Of a stretch of 64,000 bases of DNA, positions 28,245-38,067 are shown piece after piece. Both the position numbers and the translations under genes were made by a program. The notes under the pieces were generated by a model. It had not been told where the DNA came from. It saw only the letters and a program-made list of their open reading frames with translations, and searched no databases. Each line of letters begins with the position of its first letter. Positions within the stretch are counted from its first letter, which is position 1. This DNA is from CANDOC01 sp965261725 (GTDB lineage Bacteria > Pseudomonadota > Gammaproteobacteria > Pseudomonadales > Endozoicomonadaceae): assembly GCA_965261725.1 (NCBI GenBank), contig CBDHDU010000012.1:302140-366139 (forward strand). Reading direction: 5' to 3'.

Positions 28245-28336
28245 GATTGCCTAATGTCGCGTATTACAAATTTTTCATCACCAGCAGGTTTGCTGCTTTC
28301 CCCCACAGCAAGCCTGCCATTATTTATTTCCAGCAA

Positions 28337-30127
28337 TCAGAAAGACGCACTTACGCTGACTGCAAAGGTATCCCGGTCGTCCAGCAGGCTGTATTTGCCA
28401 CCATCGAAGTAGTTGGTGTAGTACGCTGCCAGATCATATTTGTTCTGCCATGTGGATTTCACACCCAGGGTGACGGCTTTCTGACGTTCAGAGAAACCGC
28501 CCGCATAGCCTTTTACGTCATGACGGAACATAACAGATGGTGTCAACAGCGCACCGGGAACGAGACCAGCATAAGGCAGTGCGGCCATAACACGGTAGCC
28601 CCAGGCATTGGATGTGGTATAGCCCTCATCTTCACAAAACTTATCAGTAATTCCGGGCTCTGGATTACAATCCGGACTTGCATTAGGTCCTCCTGACCCA
28701 AAAGCCGGACTACGTCCGAAACGCATTCCATTTTCAGAGCTCAGGTCACTGATATGCACACCACCAATACCACCAGCAACAACCAATGCACTGGCACCGA
28801 GCACCTGAGGGTACATATTCATTAATGTCAGCTGCGCTGTGGTAATAGCTTTGCGCTCATAACCTTTGAGAAGCTGACCATCCTTACCATCGCTTGGATT
28901 CAAAGCTTCACCCAGTAGGTGATTAGCGTTATACGATAAAGGTGCATTAGGGCGATAGGCCACCTCACCACTGACAGACCAGCCAGATTCCAGAGTGGTA
29001 TTAAAACTCAGCCCATACAAACGGATGTCTTCAATAAAATCAGCATAGTACTGGCCTGTTTTATAAAATCCTGTAGTAACACCGTTTTCATCTTTAATGG
29101 GTGAAGAATACAGCGGAGTACGTCCATCAGCCCCAACAGTATCTGTACGATCAGAGTAGACACCCATTGGGGTCGGTAATGAGTCATGATAATTCATGGC
29201 ATAAAAACCAAACTCTGTTGAGTTCAGCCACTCAGCAAAGTACTTAACAGAAACGCCCCATTGCCCTCCATCACGAGGCTCACTATCCGAGATTCGTGTT
29301 CCGACAGGCGCGCCCGCCCATTGGTTCTCTTCAGTCACATCAGAAAGTAGATAAACAGGCCCACAACCCGGCTGGATAATGTCTACAGTGGAATAAAATG
29401 TGCCACAATTATTCAGATTAGAAGGTCGCCACTTAAGTTGATAATACCCTTCCACAGTCACCGTATCGGTCAAACCTAAACTGCCATAGATCATCTCTGT
29501 CGGAATTAAGGCATCATTCAGCTTGGAACCGGGGATGTTAAAGGTAGATACATCTATCGGGTTAACAGTTATACCACCAGGGAAGAATGTACTTTCACCC
29601 CAGCCAACAACTTGTTTACCCACACGGACATCCAATGGTATTTCACCTATGTCGTACATAGCACCAACATAGGCATCCATCAGCTCTACACCTTTAAACT
29701 TAGCCAGATTATCAGCACCACTGTCACTGATATCTTTCTTCGTTTCCAGCCAATGGTCATACCATGCTTTGCCGCTGACCTTCAGGTAATAATTCTGATA
29801 TTCCAGACTCAGCTCAGAGAAAACTTTATATTCATTGGTTGTGACATCGCCTTTCTCAAAATTCCGGCGATGGTCATCCGCCGCCTGAGAAGGGCCTTTG
29901 CCCTTACTACTGGAGTCACCCATCGGCGCATAAAGATCTGTATCCGGATTTGCTGTACTGACAGCCACATTGGCACTGACAGTCGTGTTCAAACTGCCGG
30001 TGACCTCACCATCCACCAGTTCAAAGTTGAATGCATGACTTGCCATTGCCGGCAGAGTCAACCCGATAACCTGAGCCAGACGCGTTAAGCGAACGAACGG
30101 CTTTTTACGATTCTGTTTTATTGTCAT
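28337..30127 (-). CDS. DUF1302 family outer-membrane protein (copy A)
   Basis: A 596-residue protein with a signal peptide ending MASHAFNF. It is beta-rich with a C-terminal Phe (VSVSASF), as expected for an outer-membrane barrel. Family motifs include FELVDGEVTGSLNTTVSANVAV, GKAWYDHWLETK, DVRVGKQVVGWGESTFFPGGI and SAALPNAPLSY-like RPNAPLSYNAN. Function is unproven. It is co-transcribed with the DUF1329 gene that follows. The next pair upstream (30549-33849) repeats the same order, so this is a tandem duplicate. Confidence 0.9.
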   Translation of the reverse strand: MTIKQNRKKPFVRLTRLAQVIGLTLPAMASHAFNFELVDGEVTGSLNTTVSANVAVSTANPDTDLYAPMGDSSSKGKGPSQAADDHRRNFEKGDVTTNEYKVFSELSLEYQNYYLKVSGKAWYDHWLETKKDISDSGADNLAKFKGVELMDAYVGAMYDIGEIPLDVRVGKQVVGWGESTFFPGGITVNPIDVSTFNIPGSKLNDALIPTEMIYGSLGLTDTVTVEGYYQLKWRPSNLNNCGTFYSTVDIIQPGCGPVYLLSDVTEENQWAGAPVGTRISDSEPRDGGQWGVSVKYFAEWLNSTEFGFYAMNYHDSLPTPMGVYSDRTDTVGADGRTPLYSSPIKDENGVTTGFYKTGQYYADFIEDIRLYGLSFNTTLESGWSVSGEVAYRPNAPLSYNANHLLGEALNPSDGKDGQLLKGYERKAITTAQLTLMNMYPQVLGASALVVAGGIGGVHISDLSSENGMRFGRSPAFGSGGPNASPDCNPEPGITDKFCEDEGYTTSNAWGYRVMAALPYAGLVPGALLTPSVMFRHDVKGYAGGFSERQKAVTLGVKSTWQNKYDLAAYYTNYFDGGKYSLLDDRDTFAVSVSASF

Positions 30128-30548
30128 TGCTACTTCTTGGCTGCAACTTTTTAGATATTAAAAAGCATGAAATAAAAGAGACGCGCCGAAATAACCGCGG
30201 GAAGATAGGAATAGCCCATGTAAGGTTGGTGAGGATAACCTTTAGATGGAAATATGAATTATAAATTACCCGACAAACATCTTGGTCGTGTTTTTGCGAG
30301 CCAACTTCCCGCGCTCCCCCAGTGCAGCGCTCTGATGTGAATTAGCTGTTAAATATTTGTTCCAAGTATGAACTCAACATCATTAGGTACGTTATACCGA
30401 ATCATTGCAGCCCAATAAATGCGGAAAACACTTATCAGAGATAATGTTGACTCAAGTCAAACTATGAGCACTATTATTTTTATTTTTCTATAACTTGGGT
30501 AACCGAAAGGCCGCCCGAAGGCGGCTTTCAGATTAGCCGGTGAAAAGC
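30128..30548 (-). other. Intergenic region between the two DUF1302/DUF1329 pairs
   Basis: No gene seen. It should hold the promoter of the copy A pair. At about 30504-30530 a GC-rich hairpin (GCCGCC-TTCG-GGCGGC on the minus strand) lies just after copy B DUF1329 and probably terminates that transcript, although its T-run is short. A 9-bp inverted repeat with distant arms (CGCGGGAAG near 30197, CTTCCCGCG near 30305) is also present, with no assigned role. Confidence 0.5.
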
Positions 30549-31910
30549 TTATTTACCCCAGCGACGGATCGCCGCCGGTGTGTAGTCTTTCTTCTTGGCC
30601 AGTGTATTGAACTTGGCCGCAGACTTGGTACCGATCGTCATACCTTCCAGCACATAACGACCGGATGGCAGATCGTAGAAACCTTCACCTGCCAGCCATG
30701 GCACCAGATCAGGGTTGTACTGAACCTGATAACCCAGGCCAACACGCCACAGTTCGCCCTGACCATCGTACTGGTCAGCAACGGCTACCTGCCAGGTATC
30801 TTCGTCCATATACAGAGTACGGGCAGCGTATACGTGACGCATACCTTTCTTCAGGGTTGCTTTCACTTCCCATACACGGTGCAGTTCATAACGCACCAGG
30901 TCAGAGTTGATGTGTCCCGGCTTCACCAGTTCTTCAGCGGTGAGAGACTTGTCCATCAGCTTGTAGTTGTTGTACGGAATGTACATTTCACGCTTGCCCA
31001 CCAGTTCCCAGTCGTACAGTTTGGGCGTACCGTTGAACATATCGTAGTTGTCACTGGTTTTCAGGTTCTGAGAGTTCGCACGTGGGTTATCAAATGCAAC
31101 GGTCGGCGCACGCTTTACACGACGGATAGAAGGCAGATATTTCCATGCCTTACGCGCCTGAGCTTCCTGATCCAGGGTTTCATGAACCAGCAGTACTTCA
31201 CCACTCAGACGTGCAGGGGCCAGAGTCTTCGCACGATACAGGAACAGCACGTTGTCGTCTGGCTTCCAGCCTGTGATGTTTGGCGCAAAGTGGGCGATAT
31301 CGTGATACAGGGAATCCTGATAGGTACCACTGGCCTGCACAGTGAAGTTACTGCTCTGACGGTCGAAGCTGCCACCACGATAACGGGTTACGTGGTTCCA
31401 GGCGACTTCCAGACCCGTCTTGGGCTCAAGGAACGGTACACCTTCAACATAGTTGCTGGTCAGACCATTACCGTTAGATGCCAGCGCAACCTTGCCGTAG
31501 TTTTTCTGGTTTACATCATAAACACTCTGAGGATAGCTGGCAGTTCGACGACTGGGATAAACGGTCATCGTGAAGGTATCCGGATAACGCTTGAACATCG
31601 CCAGCTGACCCGGGCTCAGCTTATCCTTGTACTGTTCAACATTTTTAGCGGTAATCGTGAACAGTGCTTTGTCTGCTGCATACGGATTTTCCAGACTGCC
31701 GTCTGCTTTTACTGAACCTTCGGTTGCCTTCAGGCCGCCGGTCCAGGCAGGAATGGAACCATCCTTGTTACCGGCCAGCTCCGCACCCTGCGGTGTTAAT
31801 GCTTTGTTATGGGCTGCAGTTGGTACCGCATCGGACGCAGCCAGCGCGTAACCAGTGGTGAGAGCCAGCGCTAATGCACTCAGTTGAAATGTCTTCTTGA
31901 TGCTTTTCAT
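30549..31910 (-). CDS. DUF1329 family periplasmic protein (copy B)
   Basis: A 453-residue paralogue of copy A with the same length and motifs (LAMFKRYPDTFTMTVYPSRRTASYPQSVYD, DNYDMFNGTPKLYDWELVGKREMYIPYNNYKL). The signal peptide is MKSIKKTFQLSALALALTTGYALA. It follows the copy B DUF1302 gene by 136 bases. The presence of two pairs suggests either two different substrates or dosage. The family's molecular role is not established. Confidence 0.9.
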   Translation of the reverse strand: MKSIKKTFQLSALALALTTGYALAASDAVPTAAHNKALTPQGAELAGNKDGSIPAWTGGLKATEGSVKADGSLENPYAADKALFTITAKNVEQYKDKLSPGQLAMFKRYPDTFTMTVYPSRRTASYPQSVYDVNQKNYGKVALASNGNGLTSNYVEGVPFLEPKTGLEVAWNHVTRYRGGSFDRQSSNFTVQASGTYQDSLYHDIAHFAPNITGWKPDDNVLFLYRAKTLAPARLSGEVLLVHETLDQEAQARKAWKYLPSIRRVKRAPTVAFDNPRANSQNLKTSDNYDMFNGTPKLYDWELVGKREMYIPYNNYKLMDKSLTAEELVKPGHINSDLVRYELHRVWEVKATLKKGMRHVYAARTLYMDEDTWQVAVADQYDGQGELWRVGLGYQVQYNPDLVPWLAGEGFYDLPSGRYVLEGMTIGTKSAAKFNTLAKKKDYTPAAIRRWGK

Positions 31911-32046
31911 TATTATTATCCCGCTATTTATTCCGCTATAAATTTTCTGACCATCAGGTCAGCCCTACCGCGTACTCCCGGGCTGAACCTGAGGTTGTTT
32001 TTTTCGACCGACGATACAACCTTGCCGGTGATCCTTTTACAGGGAT

Positions 32047-33849
32047 CTAGAAGGTCGCGCTGACACTGAAGGAGACGTTGTCACGATCATCCTTCAGGCT
32101 GTATTTGCCACCATCAAAGAAGTTGGTGTAGGCAAAAGACACTTTGTATGCGTTATACCAGGTAGAGGACAGACCCAGTGTGACCGCTTTCTGATCTTCA
32201 GAGAAATAGGTTGAGTAACCGTCTACGTCGTGACGGAAGGCGACGGACGGTACGACTTCAGCACCCGGAATCAGGTTGCCGTAGTTGAGAGATGCCAGCA
32301 GGCGGTAGCCCCAGGAATCGCTGGTTGTGAAGCCTTCGGTTTCACAGTACTTATCAGTAACAGAGGGATCTTTTTGGCAATTAGCTGTTCCATCACCAAT
32401 TCCACCAAAGGCCGGGCTTCGACCAAACTGAGAACCAAACGCTGTAGACGGATCAGGTAAGCTACTGATATGGGTATACGCAACCTCACCCACAACATTC
32501 AGCGCACCAGCCCCGAGAACCTGAGGGTAGCTATTCATTAAGGTGAACTGCACCTGCGTTACAGGCTTACGCACATACCCTGGCAAAACCTGTCCATACT
32601 TTGAAGGGTCAGGGTTTTGAACAGTCGGGCCATACAAAGCCTCACCCAGCAGTGAGTTCGCATTCAACTGAATGGGCGCATTCGGGCGATAGGAAAGCTC
32701 ACCACTCCAGGACCAACCAGAATCCAGACTTGTACTAAAACTCAGACCATACAGTCGAATATTTTCAACATAGTCAGCAAAGTACTTTGCTGGAGTTACG
32801 CCCGTGAGCAAATGAGCTCCACCATTTGGATTTGGTAAGACAGCATTACCTGGCTGGCTCGGGTCAATATATACCCCTGACGCATTAGGCGTCCGGTTAT
32901 GATAATTCATGAAGTAAGCGCCAAACTCTGTTGAGTTCAGCCAGTCCGCATAATATTTAACAGACACACCAAATTGCCCACTATCTTTAGGTGTGTTATC
33001 GCCGATATGAGGACCTATAAGACCATTAGCATCCTGGAAACTTTCCGGGGCAGAAGAACTCAGGTAAACAGGACCACAACCCGGCTGAATAATGTCGGAG
33101 CCAGAGAAGAACGTACCACAACCATCGAGCACAGTTGGACGCCACTTCAGCTGATAAAAGGCTTCCAGAGTTACGGTATCAGTCAGACCCAAGCTACCAT
33201 AAACCATTTCAACCGGCAGCAGACCTTCCTTGATTTCAACACCCGGACGGTTGAATGCAGCGGCATCAAGTGGGTTGATGGCATTAATACCACCCAGCAT
33301 AAAGGTACTTTCACCCCAGCTGACAACCTGCTTACCGACACGCACATCCAATGGCATCTCGCCAATATCAAATGCACCGGAAACATAAGCATCCAGCAGT
33401 TCTACACCTTTGAACTTGGAAAGCTTCGCCCAACCGGAATCATCAAAATCTTTATAACGACCGTTCTTGGTTTCCAGCCAATGGTCATACCAAGCCTTAC
33501 CACTCACCTGAAGACCAAAGTTCTGGTATTCCAAACTTAATTCAGAGAAAACCTTGTACTGGTTAGAGATCACATCGCCTTTCTTGAAATTACGACGACC
33601 GTCATCTGCGGTCTGGGAAGGGCCAGTACCACCTGATTCACGACCATTGATTGATGCCATCGGCGTCATCAGGTCCTTACGTGGATCTTCGGTACTGACA
33701 CTGATACCGGCACTGACCGTAGTATTCAGACTACCGGTCACTTCGCCATCCATAAAATCAAACTGGTAAGCGCGGCCACTCATGGCAGGCAAAGCCAGGC
33801 TAACCGCCAGCGCCAGTTGTGATAAACGTGTGGAATGCGTTTTTATCAT
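32047..33849 (-). CDS. DUF1302 family outer-membrane protein (copy B)
   Basis: A 600-residue paralogue of copy A with a signal peptide (MIKTHSTRLSQLALAVSLALPAMSGRA) and a terminal Phe (FSVSATF) typical of outer-membrane barrels. It shares DGEVTGSLNTTVSAG, GKAWYDHWLETKNG, DVRVGKQVVSWGESTFMLGGINAINP and FGRSPAFGG-type loops with copy A. The predicted location is the outer membrane. It is the first gene of the copy B pair and is followed by DUF1329. Confidence 0.9.
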   Translation of the reverse strand: MIKTHSTRLSQLALAVSLALPAMSGRAYQFDFMDGEVTGSLNTTVSAGISVSTEDPRKDLMTPMASINGRESGGTGPSQTADDGRRNFKKGDVISNQYKVFSELSLEYQNFGLQVSGKAWYDHWLETKNGRYKDFDDSGWAKLSKFKGVELLDAYVSGAFDIGEMPLDVRVGKQVVSWGESTFMLGGINAINPLDAAAFNRPGVEIKEGLLPVEMVYGSLGLTDTVTLEAFYQLKWRPTVLDGCGTFFSGSDIIQPGCGPVYLSSSAPESFQDANGLIGPHIGDNTPKDSGQFGVSVKYYADWLNSTEFGAYFMNYHNRTPNASGVYIDPSQPGNAVLPNPNGGAHLLTGVTPAKYFADYVENIRLYGLSFSTSLDSGWSWSGELSYRPNAPIQLNANSLLGEALYGPTVQNPDPSKYGQVLPGYVRKPVTQVQFTLMNSYPQVLGAGALNVVGEVAYTHISSLPDPSTAFGSQFGRSPAFGGIGDGTANCQKDPSVTDKYCETEGFTTSDSWGYRLLASLNYGNLIPGAEVVPSVAFRHDVDGYSTYFSEDQKAVTLGLSSTWYNAYKVSFAYTNFFDGGKYSLKDDRDNVSFSVSATF

Positions 33850-34483
33850 TATTATTTCCCTGCTTGTGCTTGTATCGACTTATTTTTTCTTATTTTCTAA
33901 TGCTGTGCTTACACGGCTAATCAGGCGTAAAAAGGCACCGACAGCTGCACATTGCCAGCAACATTCCAGTTACTTATAAGTGCGCTATTGCACTCACTGC
34001 ACTGCAACCAGAATTTTGCTTGGTAAAGCGCCCCCCCAAGACACTTCACCCCAGTGATATGAAACATGCCACAACCCTGAACCTCTTGTCAGCACATACA
34101 GATGCACCGAACGGCGAAGCTGGCCGTAGAATTCTGGTTAAGTTTGAATAAACAACGCCGGATGGCTTTCACTCGACAATTTCATCGACCCCACTTTGGA
34201 AGCCGAACTACAAGCAAGCAGGAAGGTATCAGAACCTTTGGGACTGCATGTGCTGTTATTATATTTTTTACACTGCAAATACTGCATTTCGTTTACTTTT
34301 TCCGGAACTTCTTATTGTTTTTGCCGAAAATAACGCTCTTTCAAAAGCTGAACAAGCGGTCAGCTTTGTCATTAATCCGGAGTATAACTCAAGAAAAAAA
34401 AAGAAACACCCCTAAAATAAGTATTTATCGAACCACTGCCGCAGAGCCATAACAACACGACACTAATCGTTCATAATTAAAAG
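33850..34483. other. Long intergenic region
   Basis: It should contain the promoter of the copy B pair near 33850-33980. A 116-codon frame at 34102-34452 on the plus strand begins MHRTAKLAVEFWLSLN. It has no ribosome binding site and no recognisable features, and I do not call it a gene. Confidence 0.5.
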
Positions 34484-34515
34484 AAAAGGGCTGCCCTTTT
34501 CAGGACAGCCCTTTT
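34484..34515 (-). terminator. Terminator after the aldehyde dehydrogenase gene
   Basis: A perfect 10-bp stem, AAAAGGGCTG and CAGCCCTTTT, encloses a 12-base loop. It is 27 bases past the stop of the minus-strand gene, and T-rich sequence follows on that strand. Confidence 0.85.
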
Positions 34516-34542
34516 CCCGGACACACTTAATACCAAAAGGTA

Positions 34543-36078
34543 TTAGCGGGTAATCTTAACAACCAGATCCAGTATCTTGGTTGCACGCGCACCGTAAGGA
34601 GGCGTCAGCAGCTTCATGGCAGAGAAGCCAGGCTGATGGAATACCGGACGCATCTTGGAGAACTCAACAAAGCCTTCGAAACCATGGTACTGACCCATAC
34701 CACTTGGGCCGATACCGCCGAATGGCATGTCGTGCTGCAGTACGTGGCAGGCTACGTCGTTAATGGTCACACCGCCGGACATGGTGTTCTTGATGTAGAA
34801 CTCCTGCAGACGCTTGTTGTGAGTGAACGGGTAGAACGCCAGTGGGCGGTCGTGACTGTTGATGTAGTCAACAACTTCACGTTCGCTGTTGTAGGTCTTA
34901 ACCGGCAGCAGCGGACCAAAGATTTCGTCCTGCATGATGATCATGTCATCAGTCACGTCCAGCACCAGGTGCGGAGGCATCTTGCGCAGTTCGCGGTTTG
35001 GTTCCTGACCCGGAACCAGATTGATCAGGGTAGCACCCTTGTCTTTAGCATCCTGCAGGGTCTTTTCCAGACGCTCGTATGCTGCATCGTCGATGATGGA
35101 AGTGTAATCCGGACCATTGATGTTCGGATAACGCTTCGGAATCAGCTTCTGAGCTTCTTTAACAAACTTCTCGCGCTTGTTTTCAGGCACAAACAGGTAG
35201 TCAACGGTTACACAGATCTGACCGGCATTCAGGCACTTGAAGAACATCAGTCGTTCAGTTGCCTTCTTCATGTCGTAGTCAGGTGCGATAACGCAAGGAG
35301 ACTTACCACCCAGCTCCAGAGTAACCGGTACCAGGTTCTTGGCAGCTGCTTCCATTATCTTGCTACCGGTAGCACCGGAACCGGTGAATACCATGTGGTC
35401 GAAAGGCAGAGTGGAGAAAATACGACCAACGCCGCCAGTTTCCGGGAACAGGGTAACCTTGTCAGCCGGGAAGTAGTTAGGCATTACACGTGCCAGCAAC
35501 TTCGCCAGATTGGTGGAGTTGTTGGACATTTTGATCATTGCACGGTTACCGGCAGCCAGTACCGGAATCAGCGGACCAAAGGTCAGGTAGAACGGGAAGT
35601 TCCAAGGTACCAGGATACCTACAACACCCTTAGGCTGAGGGATCAGGCGGTTTTTACCACCAGCAAACATCATTGGGTCGATGGAGCGCTTGATTGGCTT
35701 CATCCACTTTTTCAGATCTTTACGGGTGTGCTTGATGCCGTCCAGTACACCGAAGATTTCAGCCAGCAGTGTTTCGTGGCGGGAACGGTTACCGAAGTCA
35801 GCGCTGATCGCCTGAATGATTTCTTCTTTGTTGTCACGGATCATACGCTCCATGGCGTTCAGATCCTGCAGACGTTCCTGGTAATCAGATACCGGGTTCT
35901 GCAGATACGCCGCGCGCTGCATGTCCAGGCAGTTGGTCAGCATTGCACGGGGTTCTTCGGCAGAATTGTCTTCTGTCTTGATTTCAACTTTCACGTCTTT
36001 TACCGCTTCCACAGCATCTACCACCACTTCTGGTGTTTCGACAGTTTCCGGTACTTCAACAGTGACCGCTTCGCTCAT
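34543..36078 (-). CDS. Aldehyde dehydrogenase, coniferyl-aldehyde-dehydrogenase-like
   Basis: NAD(P)+-dependent oxidation of an aldehyde to a carboxylate. The protein is 511 residues. The first 45 are an acidic Val/Glu-rich extension not usual for the family. The catalytic domain has GVVGILVPWNFPFYLTFGPLIPVLAAGN, the Glu motif LELGGKSPCVI and the active-site Cys in NAGQICVTVDYLFV. The overall pattern and the PFGGIGPSGMGQYHG C-terminus fit the class-3-like coniferyl aldehyde dehydrogenases. The real substrate could be a medium or long-chain aldehyde. The start is ATG 36078 with AGGGGA six bases before. An AraC-type regulator gene lies upstream in the same direction, and a paired repeat near 36358-36397 may be its operator. 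Confidence 0.9.
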   Translation of the reverse strand: MSEAVTVEVPETVETPEVVVDAVEAVKDVKVEIKTEDNSAEEPRAMLTNCLDMQRAAYLQNPVSDYQERLQDLNAMERMIRDNKEEIIQAISADFGNRSRHETLLAEIFGVLDGIKHTRKDLKKWMKPIKRSIDPMMFAGGKNRLIPQPKGVVGILVPWNFPFYLTFGPLIPVLAAGNRAMIKMSNNSTNLAKLLARVMPNYFPADKVTLFPETGGVGRIFSTLPFDHMVFTGSGATGSKIMEAAAKNLVPVTLELGGKSPCVIAPDYDMKKATERLMFFKCLNAGQICVTVDYLFVPENKREKFVKEAQKLIPKRYPNINGPDYTSIIDDAAYERLEKTLQDAKDKGATLINLVPGQEPNRELRKMPPHLVLDVTDDMIIMQDEIFGPLLPVKTYNSEREVVDYINSHDRPLAFYPFTHNKRLQEFYIKNTMSGGVTINDVACHVLQHDMPFGGIGPSGMGQYHGFEGFVEFSKMRPVFHQPGFSAMKLLTPPYGARATKILDLVVKITR

Positions 36079-36357
36079 GAATATCCCCTAAAAACATGAT
36101 CCGTAACCCGGCAATACCTTTAACTTCTGGTTAATTAATGCCGGTGTGACGTTAAAGCACTTTATCATGAAAGAGGCTAAGTGACAGTTTCAGCAAACTC
36201 GGTTCATGACATTCGTTAACAACTCTCGGAAAGCAATGCTGGTATCAAACAAGCACGATGCACACTTCCGACAAATAAAACCGCGCGCCATAACGCACAG
36301 GAAAAGACGCATATATATGTTGTTATTGCGCAATGTTAGTTCGGTTTATGGCGTATG

Positions 36358-36397
36358 ATTTATCATCTCGCGCCAACCATTTATCATCTTGCGCCAA
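36358..36397 (-). promoter_or_regulatory. Direct-repeat operator candidate for the AraC-type regulator
   Basis: Two 19-base copies of ATTTATCATCTYGCGCCAA (36358-36376 and 36379-36397) differ at one base and are spaced 21 bases apart, two helical turns. AraC-family dimers bind such same-face direct repeats. On the minus strand the unit reads TTGGCGC(A/G)AGATGATAAAT. It lies about 280 bases upstream of the aldehyde dehydrogenase start and between that gene and the regulator gene. Activation of the dehydrogenase is inferred. Confidence 0.65.
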
Positions 36398-36587
36398 ATT
36401 TAGAAAACTGGAAGTTTTATTGATCTACGTCCATATCCATGCAGGGCTATTCGAGCGCGGCTCTGGCATTGAGAGGCTGAACAGGACGATTATTGTGGTG
36501 CCCCATCACGCATGAACATTTCGAATGTCTGATTGGAAGCGACCAGTAGCATTTTCATAACCGACACATAATGTATAGCGAAGAAAG

Positions 36588-37604
36588 CTAAAAAGCGGCA
36601 ACTAGCGGCAGACTTTTTCTTTGCTCCCGCTCCCACGTCGAAGGACTGATACCTTTGATACGTTTGAAGCTTCGGGACAGTGCGCTCTGGTGTGCATAAC
36701 CTACCATTTGCGCGATATGCGTCAGATTAAAGCGCCCTTCCTTCAGATACAGGCACACAAGATTAACTCTGACACTGTCCAGCAACTCTTTAAATGCTAC
36801 GCCGTGTGCCAGCAAACGTCGCTGCAATGTGCGGGAACTCATTCCCATACAACTGGCCACCAATTGCAGCGAAATATCTTCACGCGGCAGCATATTACCC
36901 AACACCCAGCAGACTTGTCCGGGCACATCATCAGGATAATTAGATTGCAGGAAGGTTTGCACCATTCGCTGAATGGTTGGCGAAGCACCGGCTACCGGCA
37001 GATCAAGATATTTGCGGTCAAAAACCAGCCCACCATATTGATAGCCAAAGGACGTTTTAGCACTAAATATCTGCTGCATATTATCAGGATATTCTGCAGC
37101 AGGCTGCATAAACTCCACCGCCTGCAGCCTGACCTTTTGATTGCACAGATGATTTACAATGCTGTAGGTGGCCGCAATTGCCATATCGTTGGCCTGTTTT
37201 GAATTGCGGGCCACTTCATCCATATAACGAAAACGGAGCAAGGCAAAGTTTCCGGTTTCGATAACCAGAAATTCGACATGCTGTGCCTGACGATGAATGT
37301 ATCGGCCAATCAGATGTAACGCTTCCCGAACCGTTGTACTTTGCTGCACCAACACGCCAACGGCACCAAGAATAGCCAGATTCTGGGTACTACCCAGCTC
37401 CAGTCCCCAGTTGGATTTGCCGGTCATGCGGGCAGCACATTCCAGCAAATCAACTTTAGCCTGCTGATTAATAAACTGATCAGGGTCATCCAGAATATCG
37501 GACGGCAAACCCAGACGGTTAAAAACATCTACCGGGTTTATGCCATCCAGCGTCAGCTTCTCCCGGTAACCAGCCAGGGAAGCTGAACGTACCAGTGCCA
37601 TCAT
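36588..37604 (-). CDS. AraC-family transcriptional regulator
   Basis: A 338-residue regulator. The N-terminal 220 residues match the arabinose-binding-like domain of OruR/ArgR-type AraC proteins (GLELGSTQNLAILGAVGVLVQQSTTVREAL). The C-terminal two helix-turn-helix units are clear (ISLQLVASCMGMSSRTLQRRLLAHGVAFKELLDSVR and FNLTHIAQMVGYAHQSALSRSFKRIKGISPSTWE). Two adjacent ATG codons (37604, 37601) follow a GGGGG ribosome binding site. It probably controls the downstream aldehyde dehydrogenase through the direct repeat at 36358-36397. The inducer is unknown. Confidence 0.9.
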   Translation of the reverse strand: MMALVRSASLAGYREKLTLDGINPVDVFNRLGLPSDILDDPDQFINQQAKVDLLECAARMTGKSNWGLELGSTQNLAILGAVGVLVQQSTTVREALHLIGRYIHRQAQHVEFLVIETGNFALLRFRYMDEVARNSKQANDMAIAATYSIVNHLCNQKVRLQAVEFMQPAAEYPDNMQQIFSAKTSFGYQYGGLVFDRKYLDLPVAGASPTIQRMVQTFLQSNYPDDVPGQVCWVLGNMLPREDISLQLVASCMGMSSRTLQRRLLAHGVAFKELLDSVRVNLVCLYLKEGRFNLTHIAQMVGYAHQSALSRSFKRIKGISPSTWEREQRKSLPLVAAF

Positions 37605-37659
37605 GGCTCACCCCCGGTTATTTCCGATATGACAGGCATTCTCAGTCAAACAGCTGTTG

Positions 37660-38067
37660 TTATTTTTTTTGTTTCGGCTTCACATACAAAACAAGATTGT
37701 GTTCGACCAGCTCATAACCATGCTTTTCGGCAATGGCCTTCTGACGCTTTTCAATCTCGGGATCATGAAATTCAACGATTTTGCCGGTTTCCATGCACAC
37801 CATATGGTCATGATGCTCACCACGAGACAATTCAAATACAGAGTGCCCACCGTCAAAGTTATGACGAACCACCAGCCCTGCACTCTCAAACTGGGTCAAC
37901 ACCCGGTAAACCGTTGCCAGACCAACATCTTCATCCGCTTCCAGCAGCGCTTTGTAGACATCTTCAGCACTCATGTGCCGGTCTTCAGCATGTTCGAGAA
38001 TCTGCAGGATCTTGACCCGTGGCAGGGTCACTTTCAGTCCGGCTTTGCGTAACTCTTGATTCTCCAC
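37660..38067 (-). CDS. fur: Ferric uptake regulator Fur
   Basis: Fe2+-dependent repressor of iron uptake. The 135-residue length is standard. The N-terminal winged helix (LRKAGLKVTLPRVKILQIL ... VGLATVYRVLTQFESAGLV) is followed by the metal-binding dimerisation domain with HNFDGGHSVFEL, GEHHDHMVCMETGKIVEFHDPEIE and HGYELVEHNLVLYVKP. It is divergent from bamE, the normal arrangement in Pseudomonas-type genomes. Confidence 0.97.
   Translation of the reverse strand: MENQELRKAGLKVTLPRVKILQILEHAEDRHMSAEDVYKALLEADEDVGLATVYRVLTQFESAGLVVRHNFDGGHSVFELSRGEHHDHMVCMETGKIVEFHDPEIEKRQKAIAEKHGYELVEHNLVLYVKPKQKK

Noticed and set aside
34102..34452. 116-residue protein in the gap before the aldehyde dehydrogenase terminator
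   Set aside because: No ribosome binding site, no recognisable domain and unusual composition. Treated as chance.
36333..36515. 60-codon frame in the regulator-dehydrogenase gap
   Set aside because: It overlaps the direct-repeat operator and has no coding character.
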